A stretch of 64,000 nt of DNA from Verrucomicrobiota bacterium (GTDB lineage: Bacteria > Verrucomicrobiota > Verrucomicrobiia > Opitutales > Opitutaceae), in NCBI GenBank assembly GCA_023457715.1, contig JAEWKR010000119.1, positions 62,001-126,000 of the forward strand, in the 5' to 3' direction. How positions within the stretch are numbered: position 1 is the first letter of the stretch; each line of letters opens with the position of its first letter. A program made the position numbers and the translations under genes. The notes under the pieces are model-generated. The model had not been told where the DNA came from, ran no database searches, and was given only the letters and a program-made list of their open reading frames with translations. Shown one piece after another: positions 16,876-26,300 of the stretch.

Positions 16876-19800
16876 GGCTTTGCCTCGAACAGCCGGATCG
16901 CCGCGATCCGCAACGCCCGGCGGCGTCCGTCCGGGTCCGGGAGCACGACCTGGGCGTCCGTCGCGAGACGGAGCGTCGGGAGCCCTGCTCCCGCGGGGAG
17001 TTGGATCCGGAGGTGGGGCCGTTCGCCGGGCACGAGGGGCACGGTGCCCGTCGCTCCGGCGACGTTCCAGCGAAGGGACGCCGGCGTCGCGCCTCCCCAC
17101 GTGGGGTACTCCAACTCGAGTTCCAGCTGCCGATCCCGGTCGGAGGAGGGAAGCGCCAGCGTCACCTCGCCCGCGGCCCAGCCATCGCGGTCGAGCCCGG
17201 TGGCCCCGAAAACCGGGTCCATTTGCAGCGGGAACGTGAACGCATGCTCCCCGGCCGGTTCCTCAATGCTGATGTGGTCGAGTTTGGCGACGATGGGACG
17301 CTGGTCGTGGCCCGGCAGCACCACCGCGGCGCTGGAGAGGAGCTCGACCGTCGTCGTGTCGCCCGCCTCGGGGATCGGCAGCAGCCAGTCAAACGGGCCC
17401 AGACGCAGATCCACCTCCGCGGCGTTCCGCCCGTTGATGCGGGCCGTCAGTCGGGCCGTCCCCGACGCGCCTCCGGCGACTTCGGGCACGTAGCCGCGCA
17501 GCCGCAGCATGGCGCCCGGACGGGCGTGACCCAGCTTCAGCCGCGCATGCCGGGACATCCATCCGTCCTCGAAGATGCCGGCAAACTCGAGCGTCGACGC
17601 GCGCGCCAGGTCGGCCGGAAATCGCGTCACCGCGCGCGGTCTCGTCATCGATTCGTACTCCGCCTCGCTCAATGCGGAAATGTCCCGCGCCCAGCCGACA
17701 ATCCGGCGGTAATCCATGGGCACCTTCAGATTGTAGAGCCGTTTGAGCCCCGGGCGGTAGTCCAGGATCTGTCGCGGCTCCTCCGCCAGATCGATCGCGA
17801 CGTAGTGGCTTCCCTGGTACGACACCGGCTCGAGCGGACCGACAAAAAGGTTGAAGGCGCCTTCGCCGACCGCGCCGAGCGGCCGATCCTGCACCCCGTG
17901 CACCACCGCCTCCGGGCTCCACGACGTGCGGCCCGTGACGTACGACCGGGTGGCGGCAAAGCGCAGGTAGATTCGCGGAGCCGGGTTCTCCACCCGCAGC
18001 AGCATGAAGCGCCCGATGGCATTGAAGTGCGCCCCCGGGCTGGAGAGGTCGCGTTCCTGCTGGAAGGCGGAAATGCGCTGCCGATCCCCGAGGTAATAAT
18101 GGTTCCCGCGGCTGGAATGCACGAACACGACGTGGTTGCGCACGTCCTCCGGCTTCGCGATGGAGAAGACGCTTTGCCCGGGCGCGGGGGAGTCGGGGGC
18201 ATGGAGCTTGTTGAACAGCGACAGCTGGGGGTCGAGCGTGAGGTACCCGTCGGGCGCTTGTTTGAGCACGGGCTGGCGGAAATGCGAGTGCCACAGCTCG
18301 CCCTTGCGGATCGTTTCACGATTGCGCTGTTCGATCAGGGGCACGGCCTGCGCCATGTTGTCCAGGTTGGGATTGAGCCGCAACGGCCACATGGGATGGG
18401 CGTAGTCGATGCGCGTCACGGGGTCCCAAAAATCCCGGGACAACAGCGCGAGATAATGCCCGCGCGTCTCCGTGGCCGCGAACTTCGCGGCCACCACATT
18501 CTCGAATGGGCCGATCAGCTGGAGCGACTGGCCGGCGGGGGCGTCGATCGCGATCCCCTGCCGGGAGGCGAGGCGAAGCTCCGTCATGCCGCCCGCCTCG
18601 AGCCCGCGCGATTCCAGGGTGTAGTACAATCCGGTCGGGGCGGTGGTGACGAAGAACAGAACCAGGACCGCTGCCGGGAGGACCCGCGGACGGATCGGTG
18701 GCCGCTGGGCCCCGGCCTTCCCTTCCGGCCGGCGTTTCCGCCAGCGCTGCAGCCCAAGGACCAGGGCGGCCAGCAAGGCGCAGATCGCCGGCTGCATCCA
18801 CATCGACATCTTGTAGACGCCGAAATCGTTCACCGAAACGAAGAGACGAACCGCCACGGCGAACTGGATCAGGAACAGGACCGTGATCGGCGTCAGGCGC
18901 CAGGCGTCGCGCACCGCTCGAACCAGCAGCACCACCGTGAGCAAAATTCCCGCCGCGATGGAAAGCGAAACGACCGGTTCCGGGAAGTCATGGCCGAGCG
19001 GCATCCAGCCGTACAGGTTCGAAAATCCCGTGGGCACCATGAAGAACGGGAACAGCGAGAGCAGCAGATTGGCGCGGTCGAAGGCGCCGGCAGCCTGGAA
19101 AAAGAACACCACGACGTAGCTGACGAAATTGTGCCGCAGGATCAGCAGGGCGAAGACGATGGTGTAGGCCGCGACGGCCAGGAGCCCTCCCGGCAAGGCT
19201 CGATGGCGGAGGCTCCACAGCACCGTGTAGGTCAGGACCGTCAGGGCGGCGAAGGGCGAGACTTCGGGATAAAAAACGCACAGGGCCGCAGCATGCAGCG
19301 CCGTGAGCAGCCCGTAGCGGATCACAGACCGGCGCCGAAACGTGATCCATCCTTTGACCATCAGGGCGATGACGCTCAGGAGCAGCGCCACGCCGCCCAC
19401 TTGGGCGATGAGCTGGTACAGCATGCCGAGCATAAACAGCGGGCTGAAAGCCAGCAGGAATGCCGTCAGTTGCGCCAGCCGGCGGTCGCGACCGCGATGC
19501 AGCGCGAGCCCGCAGGCGGCAAACAGCTGCACGAGCCCCAGGGCCATGATCGCCGGCATGAATGCCTGGGTCGCCTTCAGTTTCGCGAGGCCCGCCGTCC
19601 ACGCTACGGTGTGTTCCGCACCGAACCGCATCATGTCCGCCACGTGCATGAAAAAGAAATGCGTGGCGTAGTCCCGGCCCCACAATTGATCCAGCGTGGG
19701 GACGTCGTAGAAACCGTTGTCGAGGAAGCGCTGCGCCGCCAGGCAGTAGTTCGCCATGTCATCGTTGCCGTAGCTGACCCAGTTGAAACCGAGTTCGACC

Positions 19801-20126
19801 GCCGGCCAGCCCGCCCAAACCAGCGCCGCCAGTGCCGCGACGAAAAACGGCGCGGTGGCGCGAACGGCCACCCGTGGGCGAAGGATCCCGAGAGTGATGA
19901 CTGCCGCGACCGCCAGGCTGACCGTCAAAGGGAGGGCAAGGCTGCGAATCGGGATCCCGGCCTGATTAAGGATCATGATGCACAACGCCGAGGCACTCAG
20001 CCCCGTGGCGGGGGCGAGCAGACAGGCGCGCAGAACCCCGAGCCGCGGGAAGATCACGGCAATGATCGCCCGGCCAAGCACCGTCCAGTACGCGAAAAGC
20101 AGAAACGTATACGCCAGTAGCAACAT
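16872..20126 (-). CDS. Giant polytopic membrane protein, GT-C-like, function unknown
   Basis: This 1084-residue protein has roughly 12-13 hydrophobic helices in its first 500 residues and a large soluble C-terminal half rich in beta-strand patterns. A YGNDDMANYCLAAQRFL segment after the early helices is acidic in the way of the first periplasmic loop of GT-C glycosyltransferases, which use polyprenyl-linked sugars. The last 200 residues resemble sugar-binding beta-sandwich domains, but no motif proves this. It begins a minus-strand group coupled by ATGA to the GT9-GT2 fusion, and the pyruvyl transferase gene precedes it by 76 bases. I infer a periplasmic glycan-assembly or polymerase role. 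I do not recognise a named family. Confidence 0.8.
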   Translation of the reverse strand: MLLLAYTFLLFAYWTVLGRAIIAVIFPRLGVLRACLLAPATGLSASALCIMILNQAGIPIRSLALPLTVSLAVAAVITLGILRPRVAVRATAPFFVAALAALVWAGWPAVELGFNWVSYGNDDMANYCLAAQRFLDNGFYDVPTLDQLWGRDYATHFFFMHVADMMRFGAEHTVAWTAGLAKLKATQAFMPAIMALGLVQLFAACGLALHRGRDRRLAQLTAFLLAFSPLFMLGMLYQLIAQVGGVALLLSVIALMVKGWITFRRRSVIRYGLLTALHAAALCVFYPEVSPFAALTVLTYTVLWSLRHRALPGGLLAVAAYTIVFALLILRHNFVSYVVVFFFQAAGAFDRANLLLSLFPFFMVPTGFSNLYGWMPLGHDFPEPVVSLSIAAGILLTVVLLVRAVRDAWRLTPITVLFLIQFAVAVRLFVSVNDFGVYKMSMWMQPAICALLAALVLGLQRWRKRRPEGKAGAQRPPIRPRVLPAAVLVLFFVTTAPTGLYYTLESRGLEAGGMTELRLASRQGIAIDAPAGQSLQLIGPFENVVAAKFAATETRGHYLALLSRDFWDPVTRIDYAHPMWPLRLNPNLDNMAQAVPLIEQRNRETIRKGELWHSHFRQPVLKQAPDGYLTLDPQLSLFNKLHAPDSPAPGQSVFSIAKPEDVRNHVVFVHSSRGNHYYLGDRQRISAFQQERDLSSPGAHFNAIGRFMLLRVENPAPRIYLRFAATRSYVTGRTSWSPEAVVHGVQDRPLGAVGEGAFNLFVGPLEPVSYQGSHYVAIDLAEEPRQILDYRPGLKRLYNLKVPMDYRRIVGWARDISALSEAEYESMTRPRAVTRFPADLARASTLEFAGIFEDGWMSRHARLKLGHARPGAMLRLRGYVPEVAGGASGTARLTARINGRNAAEVDLRLGPFDWLLPIPEAGDTTTVELLSSAAVVLPGHDQRPIVAKLDHISIEEPAGEHAFTFPLQMDPVFGATGLDRDGWAAGEVTLALPSSDRDRQLELELEYPTWGGATPASLRWNVAGATGTVPLVPGERPHLRIQLPAGAGLPTLRLATDAQVVLPDPDGRRRALRIAAIRLFEAKP

Positions 20127-20202
20127 GAACCCCGAATTCTCGGACGAAAGCGTGGGGCCCGACCAGCTTGTTTTTCCCTAACTCCTTTCGAGCCAGTCCG
20201 CT

Positions 20203-21252
20203 TCAGGCCCTGGTTTGCCCCCGGATCGCCGACACCAGTTCCCGCACGCTGGCACGGGCCGTCTCGGCCGGCGCCAAAGGCCGCGGTGCGGGCGCGCTCG
20301 ACCGGAGCGCCTGCTCGATGGTCGCGGCATCGGCGCCAGCGGGAACCGCCGCCAAGCCGAGTTCGTCCGCGACGCCGTGTAGTTTCTCGTTGGTGACATA
20401 CACCAGCACGCGGGAGCCCGCCCACGCGCCGGCCATCGCCGCATGGAAGCGCGATGTCACCAGCCACTCTGAGCTGGGCCAGTGTGCCAGCACGTCACTC
20501 AGCGGAGCCTCGGGCCGGTCCGCCTCCCGCAGGTGCCATCGCTTCTGTTCCTCCGCCGGGAGTGAGCCATGCAGCGCTTTCTCGCCGCCTGGCAGCAGCC
20601 GGCTCTCCTGCGCCAGCCAGATGCGGTCGCGCGGAGCGAGCGCGGCAACCGCGCGCGTGACGGTGGATGCATCCCACTCCTCCCGGTGGTCGAAGTTCAG
20701 GACCACGGTCACCGCGCCGGGCTGCAGCGGTGCGGGTGACCACGCGGCCAGCAGCACCTGGGCAAGATCCGCCGCCGGTCGAACGCGCGCGGGTGGCACC
20801 AAGGCGGCGAGCCGCCGGGCCGAAGCCTGGTCACGAGTCCAGATCGCTGCCGCCTGGGCGCACACGACCTGGACCTCCGGCACCTGTAGTTCGCGCTCTT
20901 CCTGCACGCCCACGCCGAGGAAATACATCGGTTTGGCGGCACGCGCGCACCACGCCGACTCCTCCACCAGGTGATCGACGAACCAGCGCGACTGGGCCGA
21001 CTGAAACGGAGAGCCACCGAGGCCCACCCAGGCGTCGCACGCCGCGATCGCCGCGGCGCGGGCCTCGGGCGTGCAAGCGAGCCATTCGATCTGGGGAAAG
21101 CGTCGCCGCATCGGCGCGAGCGGGAACGGGGAGGCGAGGGTAAAAGAAGCCTCCGGCGCCGTTGCGGCCATGGCGGCCAGGAATCCGCCCAGCATGAAAT
21201 CGTCGCCGACATTGCCAGCGCCGTAGAAATGATGTCCGAGGTGGATCCGCAC
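20203..21252 (-). CDS. Polysaccharide pyruvyl transferase family protein
   Basis: This 349-residue protein has GAGNVGDDFMLGGFL near the start and the C-terminal SRFHAAMAGAWAG motif, both typical of the CsaB/polysaccharide pyruvyl transferase family. These enzymes move pyruvate from phosphoenolpyruvate to a sugar as a ketal, giving the glycan a negative charge. The fold resembles GT-B enzymes, so a glycosyltransferase activity is possible. It follows the tpsB gene by 20 bases and precedes the giant membrane protein, so it is probably in the same minus-strand transcript. Confidence 0.87.
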   Translation of the reverse strand: MRIHLGHHFYGAGNVGDDFMLGGFLAAMAATAPEASFTLASPFPLAPMRRRFPQIEWLACTPEARAAAIAACDAWVGLGGSPFQSAQSRWFVDHLVEESAWCARAAKPMYFLGVGVQEERELQVPEVQVVCAQAAAIWTRDQASARRLAALVPPARVRPAADLAQVLLAAWSPAPLQPGAVTVVLNFDHREEWDASTVTRAVAALAPRDRIWLAQESRLLPGGEKALHGSLPAEEQKRWHLREADRPEAPLSDVLAHWPSSEWLVTSRFHAAMAGAWAGSRVLVYVTNEKLHGVADELGLAAVPAGADAATIEQALRSSAPAPRPLAPAETARASVRELVSAIRGQTRA

Positions 21253-21272
21253 GGCGCGGGGTGGCCCGAAGC

Positions 21273-22898
21273 TCAGAACGCGAGCACGGCCCGGACGTGA
21301 CCCTGGCCCGAGCGGGTGTTTTTGTAGACCGCCGGCAGTTCCCGCAGCTGGACGCCGTAGTCAAAGTTCAGACTGAAGTTATTGGCGACGTTGGCCCGCA
21401 ACCCCACGCCCACGCTGGCCAAGGTCGACATCGGGACGTCGGACCGGAACGAATGGTTCATGTAGAGCCGGGCCGCATCGAAGAACACCGCGAAGCGCGT
21501 TTGCAGGGCGGGTAGCTTCGAGCTGACCTTTGCCAGGGGTACCGACACGGCGGGGGTCAAGAGATCGCTGCTGAAGATGAGCCCTTCGTCGCCCGCGTAG
21601 ATATTGGTCGTGTAGCCTCGAACGGACGTCGCGCCGCCCGCCGTCAGCTGCTCGCCTACCAGGTTGGTGCTGGAGAGCTGCCCCACCAGACGCAGAGAAA
21701 GGTCCCAGCCCTGGCCGAGCGCCTGCAGCCGCTGCAGGGAGACATTGCTGAACACGTAGTGGGGTTTCGCCCCGAGCCGGGCGTTGCCGTAGGCCCTGGC
21801 ATCATTCCGCTTGTTCAGGTAACCAGGGCTCGCGTTCGCCGCACCGGTGAATACCCAGGCGCCTCGCTTGTCACGACGGACCCAGGTGCCCCCGACCGTG
21901 AATTGAATGGTGTCGACGTCCGTGGCGTACACGGACGTGCCGGCGAATTCCAGGTTGTTGTTTCCCCGGCGCAAATCCATGCCGCCGAAGATTTCGATTG
22001 GACTATCCCCGCTGCGAATCGGCACCCGGTAACGCACTCCGGCGCCCTGACTCCGGCCTTGTTGTGCAAAGATGTTTCCCGTGCCGAACGTCGGATTCAC
22101 CTTTGCGTACGAGGCGGTAAACTCCAAAAAATGCCTCCATCGCAGGGGAATGCGATAGCTCATGGCGTGGGCTTGATAGAGGTCGATGTCATCCGTCGTG
22201 ACGAATTGATAGGACGCCTGGTGGTCGCGGCCCCAAAGATTGCCCGCCTGCACCGCCATGGCGTAGTGCCATTCTCCGAGCACCGCGTTTCCATAGTTGT
22301 CCACGATTGCCGACAACCGCCACGGCCACCGTTCCTGCACCCCGACGAGAAGGTTCGCTTTCCCGGGCTGGTTATTGATCGGGTCCACCAAGACCTTGAT
22401 CATTCTGAAAGGGTTCGTGTTGGCCCAGTTAACCGCGTCCTCCAGCACGGACAGTCGCACTTCGTCACCCGGTTTGATTCCCAGTCTTTCCTCCAGCAGT
22501 TCGCGGCTGAACCAGCGGTTTCCCCGAAAGGCGATGTCGCTGTAACGGCCAAACACGACCACAAGCCGGACCGTCCCGTCGGTGACGTTTTGGTTCGGGA
22601 TCAGCACCCGCGTGATGAGCCGGTCGTGCTCGCGTGCGTACTTGGCGATGGCGTTCCCGACATCGTTCAGCAGTTCAGTGGTGATTGGGCGCCCGACCAA
22701 AGGGGCGATCACGGACGGAAAATCCGGCGCATCGAGCAGCGGGAGATTGACCGGCCTCACGATCTCGAAGTCAGGCGGGGCCGCCAGCGCTGCCTCTTCA
22801 GTGTCCGCAAGCACCAGCCTTTGCAGCGCCAGGGGTGTTGGCTCCGCGGCGTTAAGCGCGAGAGTCAGGACGAGGAAAACCGCGATACGAAACAACAT
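21273..22898 (-). CDS. TpsB two-partner secretion porin (ShlB/FhaC family)
   Basis: This 541-residue protein starts with a signal peptide (MLFRIAVFLVLTLALNAAE). POTRA-like domains follow: VNLPLLDAPDFPSVIAPLVG, then the RVLIPNQNVTDGTVRLVVV segment and a second with FRGNRWFSRELLEERLGI. The rest alternates beta-strands of a 16-strand barrel with the conserved SVRGYTTN loop, and it ends in a C-terminal Phe. It should export the TpsA protein, whose gene begins 434 bases away on the other strand. A divergent pair is unusual, since tpsB and tpsA are commonly in one operon. Barrel and POTRA assignment is strong. Confidence 0.9.
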   Translation of the reverse strand: MLFRIAVFLVLTLALNAAEPTPLALQRLVLADTEEAALAAPPDFEIVRPVNLPLLDAPDFPSVIAPLVGRPITTELLNDVGNAIAKYAREHDRLITRVLIPNQNVTDGTVRLVVVFGRYSDIAFRGNRWFSRELLEERLGIKPGDEVRLSVLEDAVNWANTNPFRMIKVLVDPINNQPGKANLLVGVQERWPWRLSAIVDNYGNAVLGEWHYAMAVQAGNLWGRDHQASYQFVTTDDIDLYQAHAMSYRIPLRWRHFLEFTASYAKVNPTFGTGNIFAQQGRSQGAGVRYRVPIRSGDSPIEIFGGMDLRRGNNNLEFAGTSVYATDVDTIQFTVGGTWVRRDKRGAWVFTGAANASPGYLNKRNDARAYGNARLGAKPHYVFSNVSLQRLQALGQGWDLSLRLVGQLSSTNLVGEQLTAGGATSVRGYTTNIYAGDEGLIFSSDLLTPAVSVPLAKVSSKLPALQTRFAVFFDAARLYMNHSFRSDVPMSTLASVGVGLRANVANNFSLNFDYGVQLRELPAVYKNTRSGQGHVRAVLAF

Positions 22899-23332
22899 GA
22901 GAGAGGAGATGTGAAAAGGTTAGCGTGGGACTGGGCGAGCCCGGAATTGTTCGACATTTATGTGGAGCTGGCCGAAGCGCGGAGTTTATCCGGTGATGCC
23001 TGCGACGCGGACAGTTGGGGAAAATTGCCCACAGATCCTTGCCCGGTTTGGGGATGGTGCCCAAAGGCGCAAACGCCATCCGATGGCAGATAGGGTCTCC
23101 ACCCCCCTGTTGCCCAGCGCGTTATGCGCGAACGCTGAGGTTGGCACGACGTGTGCCAAGAAAACCGTTCCAGTTCTTCGGATCGTTGTTTCGGGCTCTT
23201 CCGTCGCGGCTTATCGGGTGCAAACCGATGATGGGCTGCGTGTAAAAAGTGCTTGCCAATAGCGACCTCGGAGAGCTTCCTCGACCCTGAATTGGCGTAT
23301 ACCGTCTTGTTCAACAACACTCGTCTTAACCC
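22899..23332. promoter_or_regulatory. Divergent tpsB-tpsA control region with structured leader
   Basis: This 434-base non-coding stretch must hold both divergent promoters. I see three consecutive potential hairpins on the tpsA side: GGATGG pairing with CCATCC (about 23052-23081), AGCG/CGCT around a GCGC loop (about 23116-23138), and a perfect 7-base stem TTGGCAC/GTGCCAA (23141-23159). They could form a regulatory leader RNA. I could not match it to a known riboswitch family by eye, and no convincing -35/-10 pair stands out. Confidence 0.4.
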
Positions 23333-26300
23333 ATGAAGAATAAATCAATCGCGAGACTGTCGCTTCGGAAGCTCCTGCTTTCCGCTCTTGTGGCAGCTCC
23401 TCTGGCTACCCTCCCGGCGCCGCTCTGGGCGTTGCCTTCGCAGGCGGACCTGACGGCCTCGATCGCCTCCACGTCTGCTGGAGTCACGTTCGAGCTGAAT
23501 TCGGCGGACAAGATCCTCAATGTCGCTAGCACGCAGAACATTTCCGTCATTCGGTGGAATGAGTTCGGTAGCGGCGCGATGACGATCACCAACGGTGACG
23601 TGATCAACTTCAATCAGCCCACGGCGTCGTCCTCGCTGCTGAATCGCATCGTCGGAGCCAATCCCTCGACGATCGACGGCCGGCTGAATTCGAATGGTAT
23701 CCTCTACGTGATGAACCCGAACGGCATCACGGTCACCACGAACGGCGTGATCAACGCCGCCGCGGTGGGTTTGACGACGGTGGTTGAGAATGACCTCACT
23801 TTCGAAGGTACGGGCAGCCTCGTCTACCCGACCTCGGCCACGCCGACGGGTGACATCACCCTCGCGGGTACCGCCAGCATCCAGGCGGCGTCCGGTTCGG
23901 GCAACGTTTGGATCGTTGGTCAGGACATCGCGCTCGCGGGCACGGTTTCCGGTGGCAACGTCCTCGTTCGTTCCCTGAACAACGGCAACGTGCTCCTCGG
24001 CGCCGGTGCGGCCCTGACCGTTGGCGCTTCGGCCAGCCCGGTTGCGAACCTCACGGTTACCACCGCTGGCACGGGCACGATCACCTTCGCGCAGACGAAC
24101 AACGTTATCGTGAATGGCCCGTCCGTCTCTCTGACCACGGGCAACGCTGCGATCAACCAGGGTACCGGTTACCTGCAGATCGGCAACACCACGGGTACCC
24201 TCACCACCGCCTCGGGCACGGCTGATACCGTGATCTCGGACGTCCGCACCAAGGACACGGCGGGTACCATCACGGTGAACGCGACTGGCGCGAACCTGAG
24301 CATCGCCAGCTGGACCGGTGGCAGCAACCTCGCGGTCGGCGCGACGGCCACGGGCAACCTCGGCGTAGCCACGAACAATGGCAACATCACCCTCAACACC
24401 ACGACCGTCGGTGGCATTCTGAATGTCATCAGCAACCGCAACATCCTCTCGGGTGGCACGGTTACGGTTACGGGTGCCGCCAATCTGACGGCTGCCACGG
24501 GCGCGAATGTCGCCTTCTCGGGCAAGGCCGCCACGATCGGCGTCCAGGGCACGGGTGCGACCGCTTTGGGCGATGTCGTCCTGAACATGACCGACGCGTT
24601 CGCGATCGGCCCGGTGAATGCGGGCAACCTCACGGTTTCCGCCACCAAGGACCTCACCCAGGCCCCCACCGGCACGCTGACCGTCACAAACAACACGAAC
24701 CTGTCCTCCACGGGCGGCAACGTGACTCTCAGCCAGAACATCACCACGACCAATCTTACGGTGACGGCCTCGAACGACGTTTCGCACACCGGCGGCACCC
24801 TGTCGGTGGCCACGGACGCTCGCTTCACGGCTAACGGCGGCAATCTGACCCTCGGTGCGCTGAACACCGGCGGCCCGGACAATGTCTGGGGCACCGCTGC
24901 GAAGAAGGTCACCCTCGGCGGCGCGGTCGCCGTTTCCGGCAACGCCACCTTCAGCGCCGGCACCGATCTCGCGGTCAACGCGAATCTGGACGCCGCGAAG
25001 GTGAGCCTGACCGGCGGCAACGTCACCGATGGCGCGGGTGCGATCATCACCACGCCTTCGCTGAGCGTCGTTGGCAGCAACTCGGTTGTGCTCGATAACG
25101 CGCACGCCCTCACCGACCTCCTGGTGACCGGCGCGGCGGGCAACATCACGGTGAACGACGCGGGCGGCTTGACCCTCGTGAAGGGCACGAACGTCGCCGG
25201 CAACCTGAGCATCACCTCGACCGGCGCGATCGCGCTTGGCGTGCAGGCCACCGACACCATCACCGTCGGCAAGAAGCTGGCGCTGAACGGCGTTGGCGTC
25301 ACCGATGCGACCGACAACATCACGGTTGGCAGTGAACTCGACATCACCTCGACGGGCGCGGTCGTGATCAATGGCGGCGCGGGCACCGTTCCGGCCGACC
25401 TGAAGAGCTCCTTCGGTACGGTTCATGTCAATGCGGCCGGCCAGGCGATCACCGTTTATGAAGGTGGCCTGCTGACCCTCGGCAATATCACCGGCCTCTC
25501 GCTGACGGCTTACAGCCCGGCGGGTATCGTTAACAGCGGTGCGATCGCGGTCGGCAACGTCCTCGTTGGCGCGGGTACGGCGACGGCTCCGGCCGACATC
25601 GTGCTCAACAGCGCGACGAACGCCATCACCGGCACGATCAACATCATGACCGACCTGCAGCTCAACCCGGGTGCGACGGGCCACTACCTGGTCCGCGACT
25701 TCACCTTGGTGAACTCGAGCTCCGCTGGCGTCTTCTCGGTTGGCAATAACATCTACAACCAGGGTCTGACGGGCAACGTCAGCCTCTCGGCGGTGGGTGG
25801 CGCGAACCTGACGGTGGGCGAACTCGTGACCACCGGTCCGGTTTGGCTCTCGAGCGCGACGGGCTTCATCGATGCCGACCATGCGAACAACACGTTCAGC
25901 ACGGTCAACGTGACCTCCGGCAGCACCAGCGGCACGGCTAGCTCGATCGCCAGTTCACAGGCCCTGACCGTGAACGCCACCCTCGGCAACGCCTCGGTTG
26001 CTGGCGGCGGCGCGACGGGCGCGTTCAACTTCGCCACGGCCGGCACCAACCAGGACCTGACCATCGGCCAGTTCCGCAGCTATGGCACGGGCACGGTCGC
26101 GTTCAACGCCTCGGGCAACGTGGCTGATTCGGCCGCCGGTCTGCACATCTACGGCGGCACGTCCGTCACCGCTGACAACATCAGCCTGACGTCCGGCGGC
26201 AACTTCGGCCAGCTGACGCTGAACACCGTCGCGGGCAACGGTACCGTGACGATCGTCGAGAGCGGTACCTTGAACCTCCTGTCGGTCAAGACCGGCACGG

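Noticed and set aside
10955..20120. Very long open frames on the plus strand (about 910-1090 residues) opposite the minus-strand genes
   Set aside because: They lie antisense to genes with clear motifs, are Arg/Gly/Pro/His-rich and lack any family motif; high GC content with biased third positions keeps antisense frames open.
22960..23262. A possible 100-residue protein in the tpsB-tpsA spacer
   Set aside because: It has no family motif, its composition is unlike neighbouring proteins, and it overlaps the structured leader.
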